DNA of 64,000 nucleotides, from positions 42,442 through 106,441 of the forward strand of contig NZ_KE384108.1 of the NCBI RefSeq assembly GCF_000423925.1, read 5' to 3'. Position numbers and translations under genes: made by a program. Shown piece by piece: positions 7,440 to 15,548 of the stretch; position 1 is the first letter of the stretch, and every line of letters begins with the position of its first letter. The DNA comes from Butyrivibrio sp. VCD2006. Lineage in GTDB: Bacteria; Bacillota; Clostridia; Lachnospirales; Lachnospiraceae. Below the pieces are notes generated by a model that ran no database searches, was not told where the DNA came from, and worked only from the letters and a program-made list of their open reading frames with translations.

Positions 7440-8264
7440 ATGTTAAGGAGGAGCACTATTAATACATTACCTAAGAGTGATTTTATTTCACAGTTACAGA
7501 AAAGAGAAAAAGTTTTAAATCAGGAGATAGAAAAGAGAAGAAAGCGGCTAAAGAATGCACCGGAAGGCAGTCTGAGAATTGTGGAGAAGGGAAATACAGC
7601 TCAATATTATCTTGGCAATAAGGGAGAGAAGAAAAACACATATATAAAGAGATCTGATGCTGCAACAGTTTTGCAACTTGCCCAAAAGAAATATGATATG
7701 AAATTCATAAGGGAAGCTGAGTCGGAGATAAAAAAGATACATAGATTTCTTAACAGTTATGAGGATAATATTACTGAGATTTTCTCAATGTTCCCGCAAG
7801 AATTAAAGGATAAAATAGACGGCATAGATATGTCAGATTCTGATTATATGCATTATTGGGAAAAAGTAAGATATGAACCTAAGCCGATAGGAGAAAATGT
7901 TCCGTATCATATTACACTTAAAGGTGAGCGGGTTAGATCAAAGTCAGAAGAAATAATAGCGAATGCGCTGTTTTCAAAGAAAATACTTTATAGGTATGAA
8001 TGTCCTGTAAGGCTAAATAATGGACATATCGTTCATCCAGACTTCAAAATATTAGATATTAGAAATAGGCGGGAAGTCTATTGGGAGCATCTTGGTAAGA
8101 TTGATGATCCGGATTATGTGAATAGAAACATGTGGAAATTTCGTGAGTATGAGAGCTCTGGAATAAATCTTGGAAGGAATCTTTTGGTGACGTATGAGAC
8201 TGAAAAAGATCCGATTAATTCAAGAATTGTGGAAGTGTTCATAGAAACACATTTTGGAAGATAA
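7440..8264 (+). CDS. PD-(D/E)XK nuclease-like protein, unknown
   Basis: A protein of 274 residues. The N-terminal half is charged and helical (QKREKVLNQEIEKRRKRLK, AESEIKKIHRFLN). The C-terminal 110 residues look like a PD-(D/E)XK-type nuclease fold: SKSEEIIANALF, then VHPDFKILDI, then EVYWEHLG and the KFREYESSGI helix. The usual ExK lysine appears replaced by His in WEH. ATG 7440 has no ribosome site upstream. The only good one, AAGGAGG at 7445-7451, lies inside this frame and points to an ATT codon at 7458, so the true start is uncertain. The gene stands alone between two inverted arrays. Defence, mobility or repair roles are all open. Confidence 0.65.
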   Translation: MLRRSTINTLPKSDFISQLQKREKVLNQEIEKRRKRLKNAPEGSLRIVEKGNTAQYYLGNKGEKKNTYIKRSDAATVLQLAQKKYDMKFIREAESEIKKIHRFLNSYEDNITEIFSMFPQELKDKIDGIDMSDSDYMHYWEKVRYEPKPIGENVPYHITLKGERVRSKSEEIIANALFSKKILYRYECPVRLNNGHIVHPDFKILDIRNRREVYWEHLGKIDDPDYVNRNMWKFREYESSGINLGRNLLVTYETEKDPINSRIVEVFIETHFGR

Positions 8265-8482
8265 AGCATATTTGATAATATTCGTAGTTAAGTTTAAACA
8301 ATGGCCTTTGATTTTTGCTTTGCAAATCTAATGACCTTGATATGGATGATACAAAGGAGAATACTTATCGTTATTCTTGACTACATTAAAATATTTGCAG
8401 GCTTAGACCCTAAGAAAGTAAAATTACAAATGTCTTGTCTATAGTATCTGTGACTTAAGAAGCAATAAGAAGAAAAAATAAA
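8265..8482. other. Gap after the nuclease-like gene
   Basis: AT-rich DNA between the nuclease-like stop and the right array. I see no gene, terminator or repeat here. Confidence 0.4.
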
Positions 8483-8955
8483 GTCATAGACGCTTAGTTG
8501 AGGGGAATCTATGATTCAGGAAAAAAGGAGAGAATCATAGATGAAAAAGGACTACAGTATCTATGAAAACAAGAAAAAAGAGAAAATCATAGATGCCGGG
8601 GTATGAGGAATCTATGATTCAGAAAAAAAGAAGAGAATCATAGATGAAAAAGGACTACAGTATCTATGAAAACAAGAAAAAAGAGAAAATCATAGATGCC
8701 GGGGTATGAGGAATCTATGATTCAGAAAAAAAGAAGAGAATCATAGATGAAAAAGGACTACAGTATCTATGAAAACAAGAAAAAAGAGAAAATCATAGAT
8801 GCCAGGGTATGAAGAATCTATGATTCAGGAAAAAATAAGAAAATCATAGATGCTATAGACCACTCCTATCTATGAAAACAAGAAAAAAGAGAAAATCATA
8901 GACGCCAGGGTATGAGGAATCTATGATTCAGGAAAAAATAAGAAAATCATAGATT
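8483..8955. repeat. Right alternating palindromic array (19 motifs)
   Basis: About nineteen copies of ATCTATGA(TT) and (AA)TCATAGAT alternate strictly, spaced about 26 bp apart, with an almost perfect 103-bp superunit (motifs at 8507, 8610, 8713, 8816 and 8919). Many neighbours form perfect 10-11-bp stems, such as ATCTATGATTC...GAATCATAGAT around 8507-8543. Connecting sequences are A/G-rich on this strand. In the left array they are T/C-rich, so the two arrays are inverted relatives. Confidence 0.92.
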
Positions 8956-8980
8956 ATGGTAACTACATAGACTTCAAACA

Positions 8981-9085
8981 GGTCAGCATAATCTCGAAGA
9001 AGGTTTACACAAGCTACAAACAGGTTTACATAACACCACAACCGGTTTACATAACTCCAAAAATGGTTTACATAAACCACTCACA
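8981..9085. repeat. Five 21-bp direct repeats
   Basis: GGTTTACATAA-type units start at 8981 (degenerate), 9002, 9023, 9044 and 9065, exactly 21 bp apart (two helical turns). They lie between the right palindromic array and the terminator before leuA. They could be phased protein-binding sites or another minisatellite. Confidence 0.8.
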
Positions 9086-9150
9086 TTAAAATAAATCAAG
9101 AAAACAGATTAAATTTGTCACTACAAAATAATAATAAAAAGACTAAAATA

Positions 9151-9183
9151 AAAATCATCAACAAACATTGATGATTTTTATTT
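9151..9183. terminator. Terminator upstream of leuA
   Basis: AAAATCATCAA pairs with TTGATGATTTT over an 11-bp stem with a 6-base loop and a T-rich tail. It lies 110 bases before leuA and isolates it from upstream transcription. It is too far from leuA and lacks a leucine-rich leader peptide, so attenuation is not evident. Confidence 0.75.
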
Positions 9184-9291
9184 TTATGTCGATAAGTGTA
9201 TAGAATACGATTAATTCTGCTCAAACAGAGCATTGCATTAATAATAAATCGACTGAAAAAACTGAAAATTTTTACAACCAGGAGGAGCATT

Positions 9292-11286
9292 ATGAAGAAC
9301 TACGAGAAGTATCAGAGACAGTATTTCATGCCACCCAAGGTCACATATGACTGGGTGAAAAAAGATTACGTAGACCACCCGCCGATTTGGTGCAGTGTTG
9401 ACCTTCGCGACGGTAACCAGGCACTTATAGAGCCCATGAGCCTTGATGAGAAACTTGAGTTTTTCACAATGCTTGTAAAACTTGGTTTCAAGGAAATAGA
9501 GATAGGTTTCCCGGCAGCATCTGAGACAGAGTTTGAGTTTGCAAGAACTTTGATCGAGAAGAATATGATTCCCGATGATGTAACTGTACAGGTTCTGACA
9601 CAGGCAAGAGAGCATATTATAAAGAGAACCTTCGAGGCTGTTAAGGGCGCGCCCAAGGCAATCATTCATCTTTACAATTCTACTTCAGTAGCTCAGCGTG
9701 AGCAGGTTTTCAAAAAGAACAAAGAGGATGTAAAGCAGATCGCCATTGAAGGAGCAAAGCTCTTAGATAAGCTGGCAAGAGAGACTCAGGGTAATTTCTC
9801 ATTTGAGTATTCTCCCGAGAGCTTCCCTGGAACAGAGGTTGATTATGCTGTTGAGGTCTGCAATGCAGTTCTTGATGTGTGGAAGCCCAAGAAGGAAAAT
9901 AAGGTAATTATCAATATTCCCACAACTGTTGAGATCGCAATGCCTCACGTATTCGCAACTCAGGTTGAGTATATCCACAGAAATCTTAAGTATCGTGATG
10001 CTGTAACACTTTCACTTCACCCTCACAACGACAGAGGAAGCGGAATAAGCGATGCTGAGCTTGGATGCCTTGCAGGTGCTGACAGAATTGAAGGTACACT
10101 GTTTGGAAATGGTGAGAGAACAGGTAACGTTGATATCGTGACTCTTGCACTTAACATGTATTCACACGGAGTTGATCCGAAGCTCGACTTCAGCAATATA
10201 AATGAGATTGGTGAGACCTACGAGCGCCTAACAAGAATGCGCATCTTTGAGAGACAGCCCTATGCAGGACAGCTTGTATTTACAGCTTTCTCTGGATCAC
10301 ACCAGGATGCTATCAGCAAGGGATTCTCTTGGCATGAGGCAGGAAAAGATCAGGGAATCTGGTCTGTTCCCTATCTGCCCATTGACCCTAAGGATCTTGG
10401 AAGAGAATACGATGGCGACGTTATTCGAATCAATTCTCAGTCCGGAAAGGGCGGCGTAAGCTACATCTTAAAGAACAACTATGGAATGATGGTTCCGAGA
10501 GAAATGCAGGCTGATATCAGCTACACAATTAAGGACGTCTCCGACAGAGAGCATGCTGAGCTTGCACCCGGAAGAATCTATCAGATATTTGAAGATAAAT
10601 ATGTACACAACGATTCCGTATTCAGAGTTGCGGATTGCCACTTCAAGCAGATCAATGGAATTCTTGCAGAGGTTACACTTTCACATGCAGGAAAAGATCA
10701 TATAGTAGAGGCAAACGGAAACGGACGTCTCGATGCTGTGAGCAATGCATTTAAGCAGTACTTCAACATCAGCTATGAGCTTTCAGTTTATGAGGAGCAC
10801 GCGCTTTCACGTGGATCATCCTCAAAGGCTGTTACCTATGTTGGTATCACCAGCAATGGCAAAAAGTACTGGGGCGTAGGTATTGATGAGGATATCATCA
10901 AGTCATCCATCAATGCACTTACAATAGCAGTTAACCAGCTTGATGAAGTAAAAGCAAGCACGGATGCCAAGGATGAGAGAATAAGTGCAATTCTCAATTA
11001 TATTCAGGAGAACTACCTGACCGTAACACTTGATGATCTCTCCAAGGAGTTCTATTTATCAAAGCCGTATCTGTCCAAATATATAAAGGAAAAGTCAGGC
11101 ATGACCTTCGGTGAGAATGTGAAAAAGATTCGTCTCAAGAAGGCAAGTATCTTATTAAAGAACGGCAACATGAAAGTAGAGAGAGTCGCTGAGGCAGCAG
11201 GTTATCAGAATGTTGAGCACTTCAACAGACTCTTTAAGAAAAAGTATGGAATGACCCCTGTGCAGTACAGAAGTAATAGCAGGTGA
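9292..11286 (+). CDS. leuA: 2-isopropylmalate synthase fused to AraC-type HTH domain
   Basis: A protein of 664 residues. ATG 9292 follows AGGAGG; the frame extends upstream but has no other good start. Residues 1 to about 380 form the HMGL-like TIM barrel that condenses acetyl-CoA with 2-oxoisovalerate, the first step of leucine synthesis. It has CSVDLRDGNQAL near residue 37 and the metal-binding HPHNDRGSG. A LeuA regulatory domain follows, ending with the YWGVGIDEDIIKSSINAL helix. From about residue 561 the same frame continues into a complete AraC/XylS domain with two helix-turn-helix units (LDDLSKEFYLSKPYLSKYI and VERVAEAAGYQNVEHFNRLF, then PVQYR). Enzyme and regulator domains both look intact. 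This suggests a leucine- or substrate-responsive regulator, but no DNA target is shown. No other leucine gene is adjacent. Confidence 0.93.
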   Translation: MKNYEKYQRQYFMPPKVTYDWVKKDYVDHPPIWCSVDLRDGNQALIEPMSLDEKLEFFTMLVKLGFKEIEIGFPAASETEFEFARTLIEKNMIPDDVTVQVLTQAREHIIKRTFEAVKGAPKAIIHLYNSTSVAQREQVFKKNKEDVKQIAIEGAKLLDKLARETQGNFSFEYSPESFPGTEVDYAVEVCNAVLDVWKPKKENKVIINIPTTVEIAMPHVFATQVEYIHRNLKYRDAVTLSLHPHNDRGSGISDAELGCLAGADRIEGTLFGNGERTGNVDIVTLALNMYSHGVDPKLDFSNINEIGETYERLTRMRIFERQPYAGQLVFTAFSGSHQDAISKGFSWHEAGKDQGIWSVPYLPIDPKDLGREYDGDVIRINSQSGKGGVSYILKNNYGMMVPREMQADISYTIKDVSDREHAELAPGRIYQIFEDKYVHNDSVFRVADCHFKQINGILAEVTLSHAGKDHIVEANGNGRLDAVSNAFKQYFNISYELSVYEEHALSRGSSSKAVTYVGITSNGKKYWGVGIDEDIIKSSINALTIAVNQLDEVKASTDAKDERISAILNYIQENYLTVTLDDLSKEFYLSKPYLSKYIKEKSGMTFGENVKKIRLKKASILLKNGNMKVERVAEAAGYQNVEHFNRLFKKKYGMTPVQYRSNSR

Positions 11287-11355
11287 GTATTATTAAATTT
11301 TGTGATATAATATAGAAGATTTTTGAAAAAAGTAACTTATGAATGGGAGGATAAA

Positions 11356-11793
11356 ATGACTTACGAAGAAGTAGTAGCAAAGGTAAAAGACGCACTCAAG
11401 GATGTTGATGTCAGCGGTGTTAAGGAGCATGCGGCTTACCAGTTCAATATTACAGGCGAAGGCGAAGGTGCCTTCTATGTTGAGATAGACGATGGCAAGC
11501 TTAATGTTGAGCCTTATGAGTACTTTGACCGTGATATTCTTGTTTACACATCAGCAGAGGATCTCATGGATATTCTTGATGGCAAAACAGATTTCGTAAA
11601 TGCTCATCTTTCAGGTAAGATTAATGCAGAGGGTGACCTTAGAAAAGCAGAGCTTTTAAAGGACTTCGGTAAGAAGGCTCCTGAGAAGAAGGCTCCCGCT
11701 AAGAAGGCGCCTGCAAAGAAGGCAGCTGCTAAGAAGCCTGCAGCAAAGAAAACTACAGCTAAGAAGGCTCCGGCTAAAAAAGCTACTAAATAA
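11356..11793 (+). CDS. SCP2-like protein with histone-H1-like tail
   Basis: A protein of 145 residues. ATG 11356 follows GGGAGG; a TTG-led extension upstream lacks a site. Residues 1 to about 100 resemble the SCP2 sterol-carrier fold, a small lipid-binding domain (AAYQFNITGEGEGAFYVEI, then SAEDLMDILDGKTDFVNA, then SGKINAEGDL). The last 40 residues are repeats of Lys-Lys-Ala-Pro-Ala, as in histone H1 or mycobacterial HU tails, suggesting binding to DNA, RNA or acidic polymers. The combination is unusual. It lies close behind leuA, and a strong terminator follows. Confidence 0.8.
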   Translation: MTYEEVVAKVKDALKDVDVSGVKEHAAYQFNITGEGEGAFYVEIDDGKLNVEPYEYFDRDILVYTSAEDLMDILDGKTDFVNAHLSGKINAEGDLRKAELLKDFGKKAPEKKAPAKKAPAKKAAAKKPAAKKTTAKKAPAKKATK

Positions 11794-11843
11794 TAGCTAC
11801 CGGAATGTAACGTATCAGTTACACATTTTTGATCAAGCGGACT

Positions 11844-11880
11844 CATGGCTGTCACAGTTTTGTGGCAGCCATGTTTTTCT
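11844..11880 (+). terminator. Terminator after the SCP2-like gene
   Basis: A 13-bp stem, CATGGCTGTCACA with TGTGGCAGCCATG (one G-U pair), has a GTTT loop and is followed by five T. Confidence 0.9.
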
Positions 11881-11892
11881 CTCTGGATTTCA

Positions 11893-11937
11893 CCTTCACC
11901 CACAGGGGGAAGGTGTCGCGAAGCGACGGATGAGGGG
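11893..11937 (+). repeat. Dispersed two-hairpin element, copy B
   Basis: CCTTCACCC...GGGGGAAGG, then the small stem GTCGC-gaa-GCGAC and the tail GGATGAGGGG. It ends 24 bases before the FAD-protein start. This is the only copy not preceded by tandem repeats. Confidence 0.85.
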
Positions 11938-11961
11938 TAATTTAAGTAAAAGAGGTAAATC

Positions 11962-13368
11962 ATGGCAACAAACAAAAACGTAGACGTACTAATAATCGGT
12001 GCTGGTCCTGGCGGCATTTTCTGTGCTTACGAGCTTATAGAAAAACGCCCGGACTTAAAGGTAATGATTATAGAAAAGGGCAGATCTATTGAAAAAAGAG
12101 AGTGTCCCAAGAGAAGAACAGGAAAGTGCATGGGATGTAAGCCCTGCTCAATTACAACCGGCTTTGCGGGAGCAGGTGCTTTTTCTGATGGAAAACTTTC
12201 CTTATCCCCCGATGTTGGAGGAACACTTCCTGATATCTTAGGATATGATGAGGCAACATCTCTTATTAAAGAATCTGATAACATATATCTGAAATTCGGT
12301 GCAGATGAGAGTGTATACGGAATCGACAAGGCTGAGGAGCTTCGCGAGATCAGAAGAAAAGCTATCAATGCGAACTTAAAGCTTGTTGAATGTCCTATAA
12401 GACATCTTGGCACTGAGGAAGGCTATAAGATTTATAAGAAGCTTCAGGAGCACCTTGAGGAAAAGGGCGTGGAGCTTATGTTCAATACAATGGTAGAGGA
12501 AATCCTTGTAGAGGATGGAATCTGCACAGGTGTTAAGACCAATAAAGGGGACACTGTTTTAGCTAAGGAGATTGTATCAGCAGTAGGCCGTGAGGGTGCT
12601 GACTGGTTCCATTCACAGTGCGACAAGATCGGAATTGAGACAAAGCCCGGAACAGTTGATGTCGGTGTCCGAGTTGAGGTAAGAGATGAGGTTATGCAGT
12701 TTTTAAATGAAAACCTCTATGAAGCTAAGCTCATTTACCACACACCTACATTTGACGATAAGGTCAGAACCTTCTGTACAAATCCTTCGGGAGAGGTAGC
12801 TACTGAGTACTACGAGGGCGGCCTTGCGGTTGTTAACGGACATGCCTACAAGAGTCAGGATTTCAAGACAGACAATACCAACTTTGCACTTCTTGTGTCT
12901 AAGAACTTCACCAAGCCCTTCAAGACACCTATTGAATATGGTAGGAAAATTGCGGAGCTTGCAAATATGCTTTGCGACGGAAAGATACTGGTGCAGACCT
13001 ACGGAGATTTCAGAAGAGGCCGCAGAACTACTGATGAGAGACTTGCGAGAAATAACCTCATTCCTACACTTAAGGACGCTGTGCCCGGAGATCTTTCACT
13101 TGTGTTCCCTCACAGAATAATGGTTGATCTTGATGAGATGATCCAGGCACTTGATAAAGTGACACCCGGAATCGCATCTGAAGAAACTCTTCTTTACGGT
13201 GTTGAGGTAAAGTTCTATTCTAATAAGGTAATAGTTAATAAGGACTTTGAGACTAGCATCGGACATCTTCGCGCTATAGGCGACGGAGCAGGAATAACCA
13301 GAGGCCTTCAGCAGGCTAGTGCGAACGGACTCAAGGTGGCAAGGAGTATACTGGAAAAACTTTCATGA
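11962..13368 (+). CDS. FAD-dependent dehydrogenase, COG2509-type
   Basis: A protein of 468 residues. The N-terminal dinucleotide-binding motif IIGAGPGGIFCAYEL starts near residue 11. A cysteine cluster (ECPKRRTGKCMGCKPC) and the glycine-rich TGFAGAGAFSDGKLSL are typical of the COG2509 group of uncharacterised FAD-dependent dehydrogenases. The C-terminal FAD contact IGDGAGITRGLQQASANG is present. It is probably a soluble flavoprotein; substrate unknown. AGAGG gives the ribosome site. Its stop overlaps the start of the next gene by four bases, implying translational coupling. Confidence 0.85.
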   Translation: MATNKNVDVLIIGAGPGGIFCAYELIEKRPDLKVMIIEKGRSIEKRECPKRRTGKCMGCKPCSITTGFAGAGAFSDGKLSLSPDVGGTLPDILGYDEATSLIKESDNIYLKFGADESVYGIDKAEELREIRRKAINANLKLVECPIRHLGTEEGYKIYKKLQEHLEEKGVELMFNTMVEEILVEDGICTGVKTNKGDTVLAKEIVSAVGREGADWFHSQCDKIGIETKPGTVDVGVRVEVRDEVMQFLNENLYEAKLIYHTPTFDDKVRTFCTNPSGEVATEYYEGGLAVVNGHAYKSQDFKTDNTNFALLVSKNFTKPFKTPIEYGRKIAELANMLCDGKILVQTYGDFRRGRRTTDERLARNNLIPTLKDAVPGDLSLVFPHRIMVDLDEMIQALDKVTPGIASEETLLYGVEVKFYSNKVIVNKDFETSIGHLRAIGDGAGITRGLQQASANGLKVARSILEKLS

Positions 13369-14471
13369 TGAAAAATGTCACTGCCGGGGAAAAACAATTG
13401 ATTAAAAACAGTATGAACGGAATCCGAAAAGTCGGAGCAGTACTTGCGCTTACGATATTTTTATCGACTTCAATCACAGGCTGCGCTGCTATAGAGAATA
13501 CCAGAGTAGTCTTTACAACAGGTTTTCAGGAAAATGAACTTTTCAGGATAGAGGACCGATCATGTCTTGAATCAGAGTTTATGGTCTATCTTGTGAATTC
13601 TAAAAACACCTACGAGGATGGTTTTGGAAGCGAGATATGGGATGTGAATGTCGGCAATGATAGCATGGAGAGCTATGTAAAGGACAAGTGCCTTTCGACT
13701 ATCTCTCAGGTAAAGGCGATGAATCTTCTGGCTGCCGAAACCGGGATAGAGCTTACGGAAGCAGAGATAAGTACTGCAACGGATGCCGCTAAGGAATATT
13801 TTTCTTCCTTAAATGATGATGAAAAAAAGGCTATGGGGAATATCGATGAGGAGACACTTTCCCTGATGTATCAGGAGTATGCTACTGCCGATAAGCTCTA
13901 TAACTACATCATCAGAGATATCAATCCTGAGATCAGTGATGATGAGGCCAGAACCATTACAGTTGAGCAGATAGTTTTAAATACATGGACCCTTGATTCT
14001 AATGGAGATAGGGTTATGCTTGAGGGTTCCGATAAGGAAGCTGTTAGAAATAAGGCCTTGCAAATCCAGAGAGAAATAGGTGAAGGCACAGACTTTAGCG
14101 TCCTTATGGAACAATATAACGAGGCGGAGGAAGGCACAGTTTCAATCGGTAAGGGAGACAGAGATTCTGAGATTGAGACAGCTGCATTCAATCTGGATAA
14201 CGGTGAGATAAGCGGAATTATCGAATCTGAGGATGCTTATGTTATCTTAAAGTGCATCAGCACTTTCAACAGAGAGGAGACAGAGGCTAACAAGATAAGA
14301 ATTGTTGAGGAAAAAAAGAGAGAGGTTTTTGGGAAACAATATGATGCATTTGCGTCAGAACTTTCCAGAATTCTGAATCAGGGACTGTATGATAAAATAC
14401 ATATAACGGGGACGGAAAACGTTAAAAACAGCAGCTTTTTCGAGATATACAAAAACTACTTCAATGAATGA
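13365..14471 (+). CDS. PrsA/SurA-like peptidyl-prolyl isomerase lipoprotein
   Basis: A protein of 368 residues with a lipoprotein signal (hydrophobic LALTIFLSTS then lipobox ITGC, Cys near residue 42). The middle is helical like a SurA/PrsA N-terminal domain. Residues about 200-300 resemble a parvulin PPIC domain (ITVEQIVLNTW, EGTDFSVLMEQYNE, FNLDNGEISGIIESEDAYVILKC). Such proteins help fold exported proteins at the outer face of the membrane. It starts within the stop of the FAD-protein gene. A secreted beta-helix protein follows, a possible client. Confidence 0.8.
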   Translation: MMKNVTAGEKQLIKNSMNGIRKVGAVLALTIFLSTSITGCAAIENTRVVFTTGFQENELFRIEDRSCLESEFMVYLVNSKNTYEDGFGSEIWDVNVGNDSMESYVKDKCLSTISQVKAMNLLAAETGIELTEAEISTATDAAKEYFSSLNDDEKKAMGNIDEETLSLMYQEYATADKLYNYIIRDINPEISDDEARTITVEQIVLNTWTLDSNGDRVMLEGSDKEAVRNKALQIQREIGEGTDFSVLMEQYNEAEEGTVSIGKGDRDSEIETAAFNLDNGEISGIIESEDAYVILKCISTFNREETEANKIRIVEEKKREVFGKQYDAFASELSRILNQGLYDKIHITGTENVKNSSFFEIYKNYFNE

Positions 14472-14488
14472 TATTTATGGAGGTGCTT

Positions 14489-15532
14489 ATGAGGGCTAAA
14501 GCAAAAATGTTATCTATGGTAGTTGCGATGGCAGTAACGATTCCTGTACTTGCAGTGGGTATGCCGGGTGGGGGCACGGTAAAGGCAGCGGGAACTTTTA
14601 AACCCGAGGACTTTGGCGCAGTCGTAAATGACGGCAATGGCGACAGACAGGCTATAAAGGATGCTCTGGAGGAAGCTGCCAAAACAGGTGGCGGAACGGT
14701 TGTGTTTAGCGCCGGAACCTATGATATTGATATACTTGATTTTAGCGGCTCCGGAATAGGAATTTATGTAGATAAGCCTGATATTACGTTTCAGTTCGAT
14801 CCCGGGACAACACTTAAGGCTATGCATACTAAATTTGATGAATATCGGATTATAGATGTAAGAGCCGATGGCTTTACTTTGAACGGGAATGGCGGATCCG
14901 TAATCGGAGAAAGAAGTGGTCATACAAAAGTAAATTCTGATGAAGGCCATGGAATCGGGGTTATAGATTGCAATAATGCTTCCATCTCGAATGTGACAAT
15001 CGCTGACAACTGGGGCGACGGAATTTATCTTGGCGCTGCAGGAAGTGATGGCACGCACCCCGGCTGTAAAAATGTAAAGATTACAAAATGCACTATTAAG
15101 AATAATAGGCGCAACAACATAGCAATTGTCGATGCGGATAATGTTACAATTGATGGCTGTAAAATCAGCAATGCCAATGGAGCAGCACCTCAATGCGGTA
15201 TTTTGATCGAGCCTAATACCAATGGCGGTAATGTTCCTAAGAACTCTGTCTGCAAGAATATTACCATCAAAAATACCACAGTAAAGTGCAAGAAGAAGGG
15301 TGATAAAAACGGACAGTTCTTTGCGTTTAATATCCTGAATCCCTACTTCAATTCCAATAATAAGGTTGTTGCAAAGAACGTTAAAATAACCAATTGCACA
15401 TTTAAAGGTGACTGCGGCAATTATTCGGGAAAAAGTGTCACTCTTAAAAAGTGTAAGATCAAAGGGACTTTTTACGAACATAAAAAGACTACGAAAAAGA
15501 ATTGCACTATAAAGAATAACTACAAATTCTAA
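14489..15532 (+). CDS. Secreted right-handed beta-helix protein (pectin-lyase fold)
   Basis: A protein of 347 residues. ATG 14489 follows GGAGG; earlier in-frame ATG codons lack a site. A Sec signal peptide ends near VKAAG. The mature protein opens with FKPEDFGAVVNDG and DRQAIKDALEEAAKTGGGTVVFSAGTY, the start of the Pectate_lyase_3/polygalacturonase-like fold. Repeated parallel beta-helix rungs follow (VTIADNWGDGIYL, VKITKCTIKNN, VTIDGCKISN). The C-terminal third is rich in Lys and Cys. It probably acts on, or binds, plant or microbial polysaccharide. Catalytic residues could not be assigned by eye. Confidence 0.8.
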   Translation: MRAKAKMLSMVVAMAVTIPVLAVGMPGGGTVKAAGTFKPEDFGAVVNDGNGDRQAIKDALEEAAKTGGGTVVFSAGTYDIDILDFSGSGIGIYVDKPDITFQFDPGTTLKAMHTKFDEYRIIDVRADGFTLNGNGGSVIGERSGHTKVNSDEGHGIGVIDCNNASISNVTIADNWGDGIYLGAAGSDGTHPGCKNVKITKCTIKNNRRNNIAIVDADNVTIDGCKISNANGAAPQCGILIEPNTNGGNVPKNSVCKNITIKNTTVKCKKKGDKNGQFFAFNILNPYFNSNNKVVAKNVKITNCTFKGDCGNYSGKSVTLKKCKIKGTFYEHKKTTKKNCTIKNNYKF

Positions 15533-15548
15533 GGCGCAAGGAGTCTTG

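Noticed and set aside
6621..8955. CRISPR array
   Set aside because: Motifs are only 8-11 bp, alternate in orientation and are separated by shared, not unique, linkers; no cas gene is present.
9151..9291. T-box or leucine-peptide attenuator before leuA
   Set aside because: The hairpin lies 110 bases upstream; there is no leucine-rich leader peptide and no T-box core sequence.
11604..12017. 137-codon minus-strand frame
   Set aside because: It is the antisense of the Lys/Ala-rich tail of the SCP2-like protein and crosses a terminator and a dispersed element.
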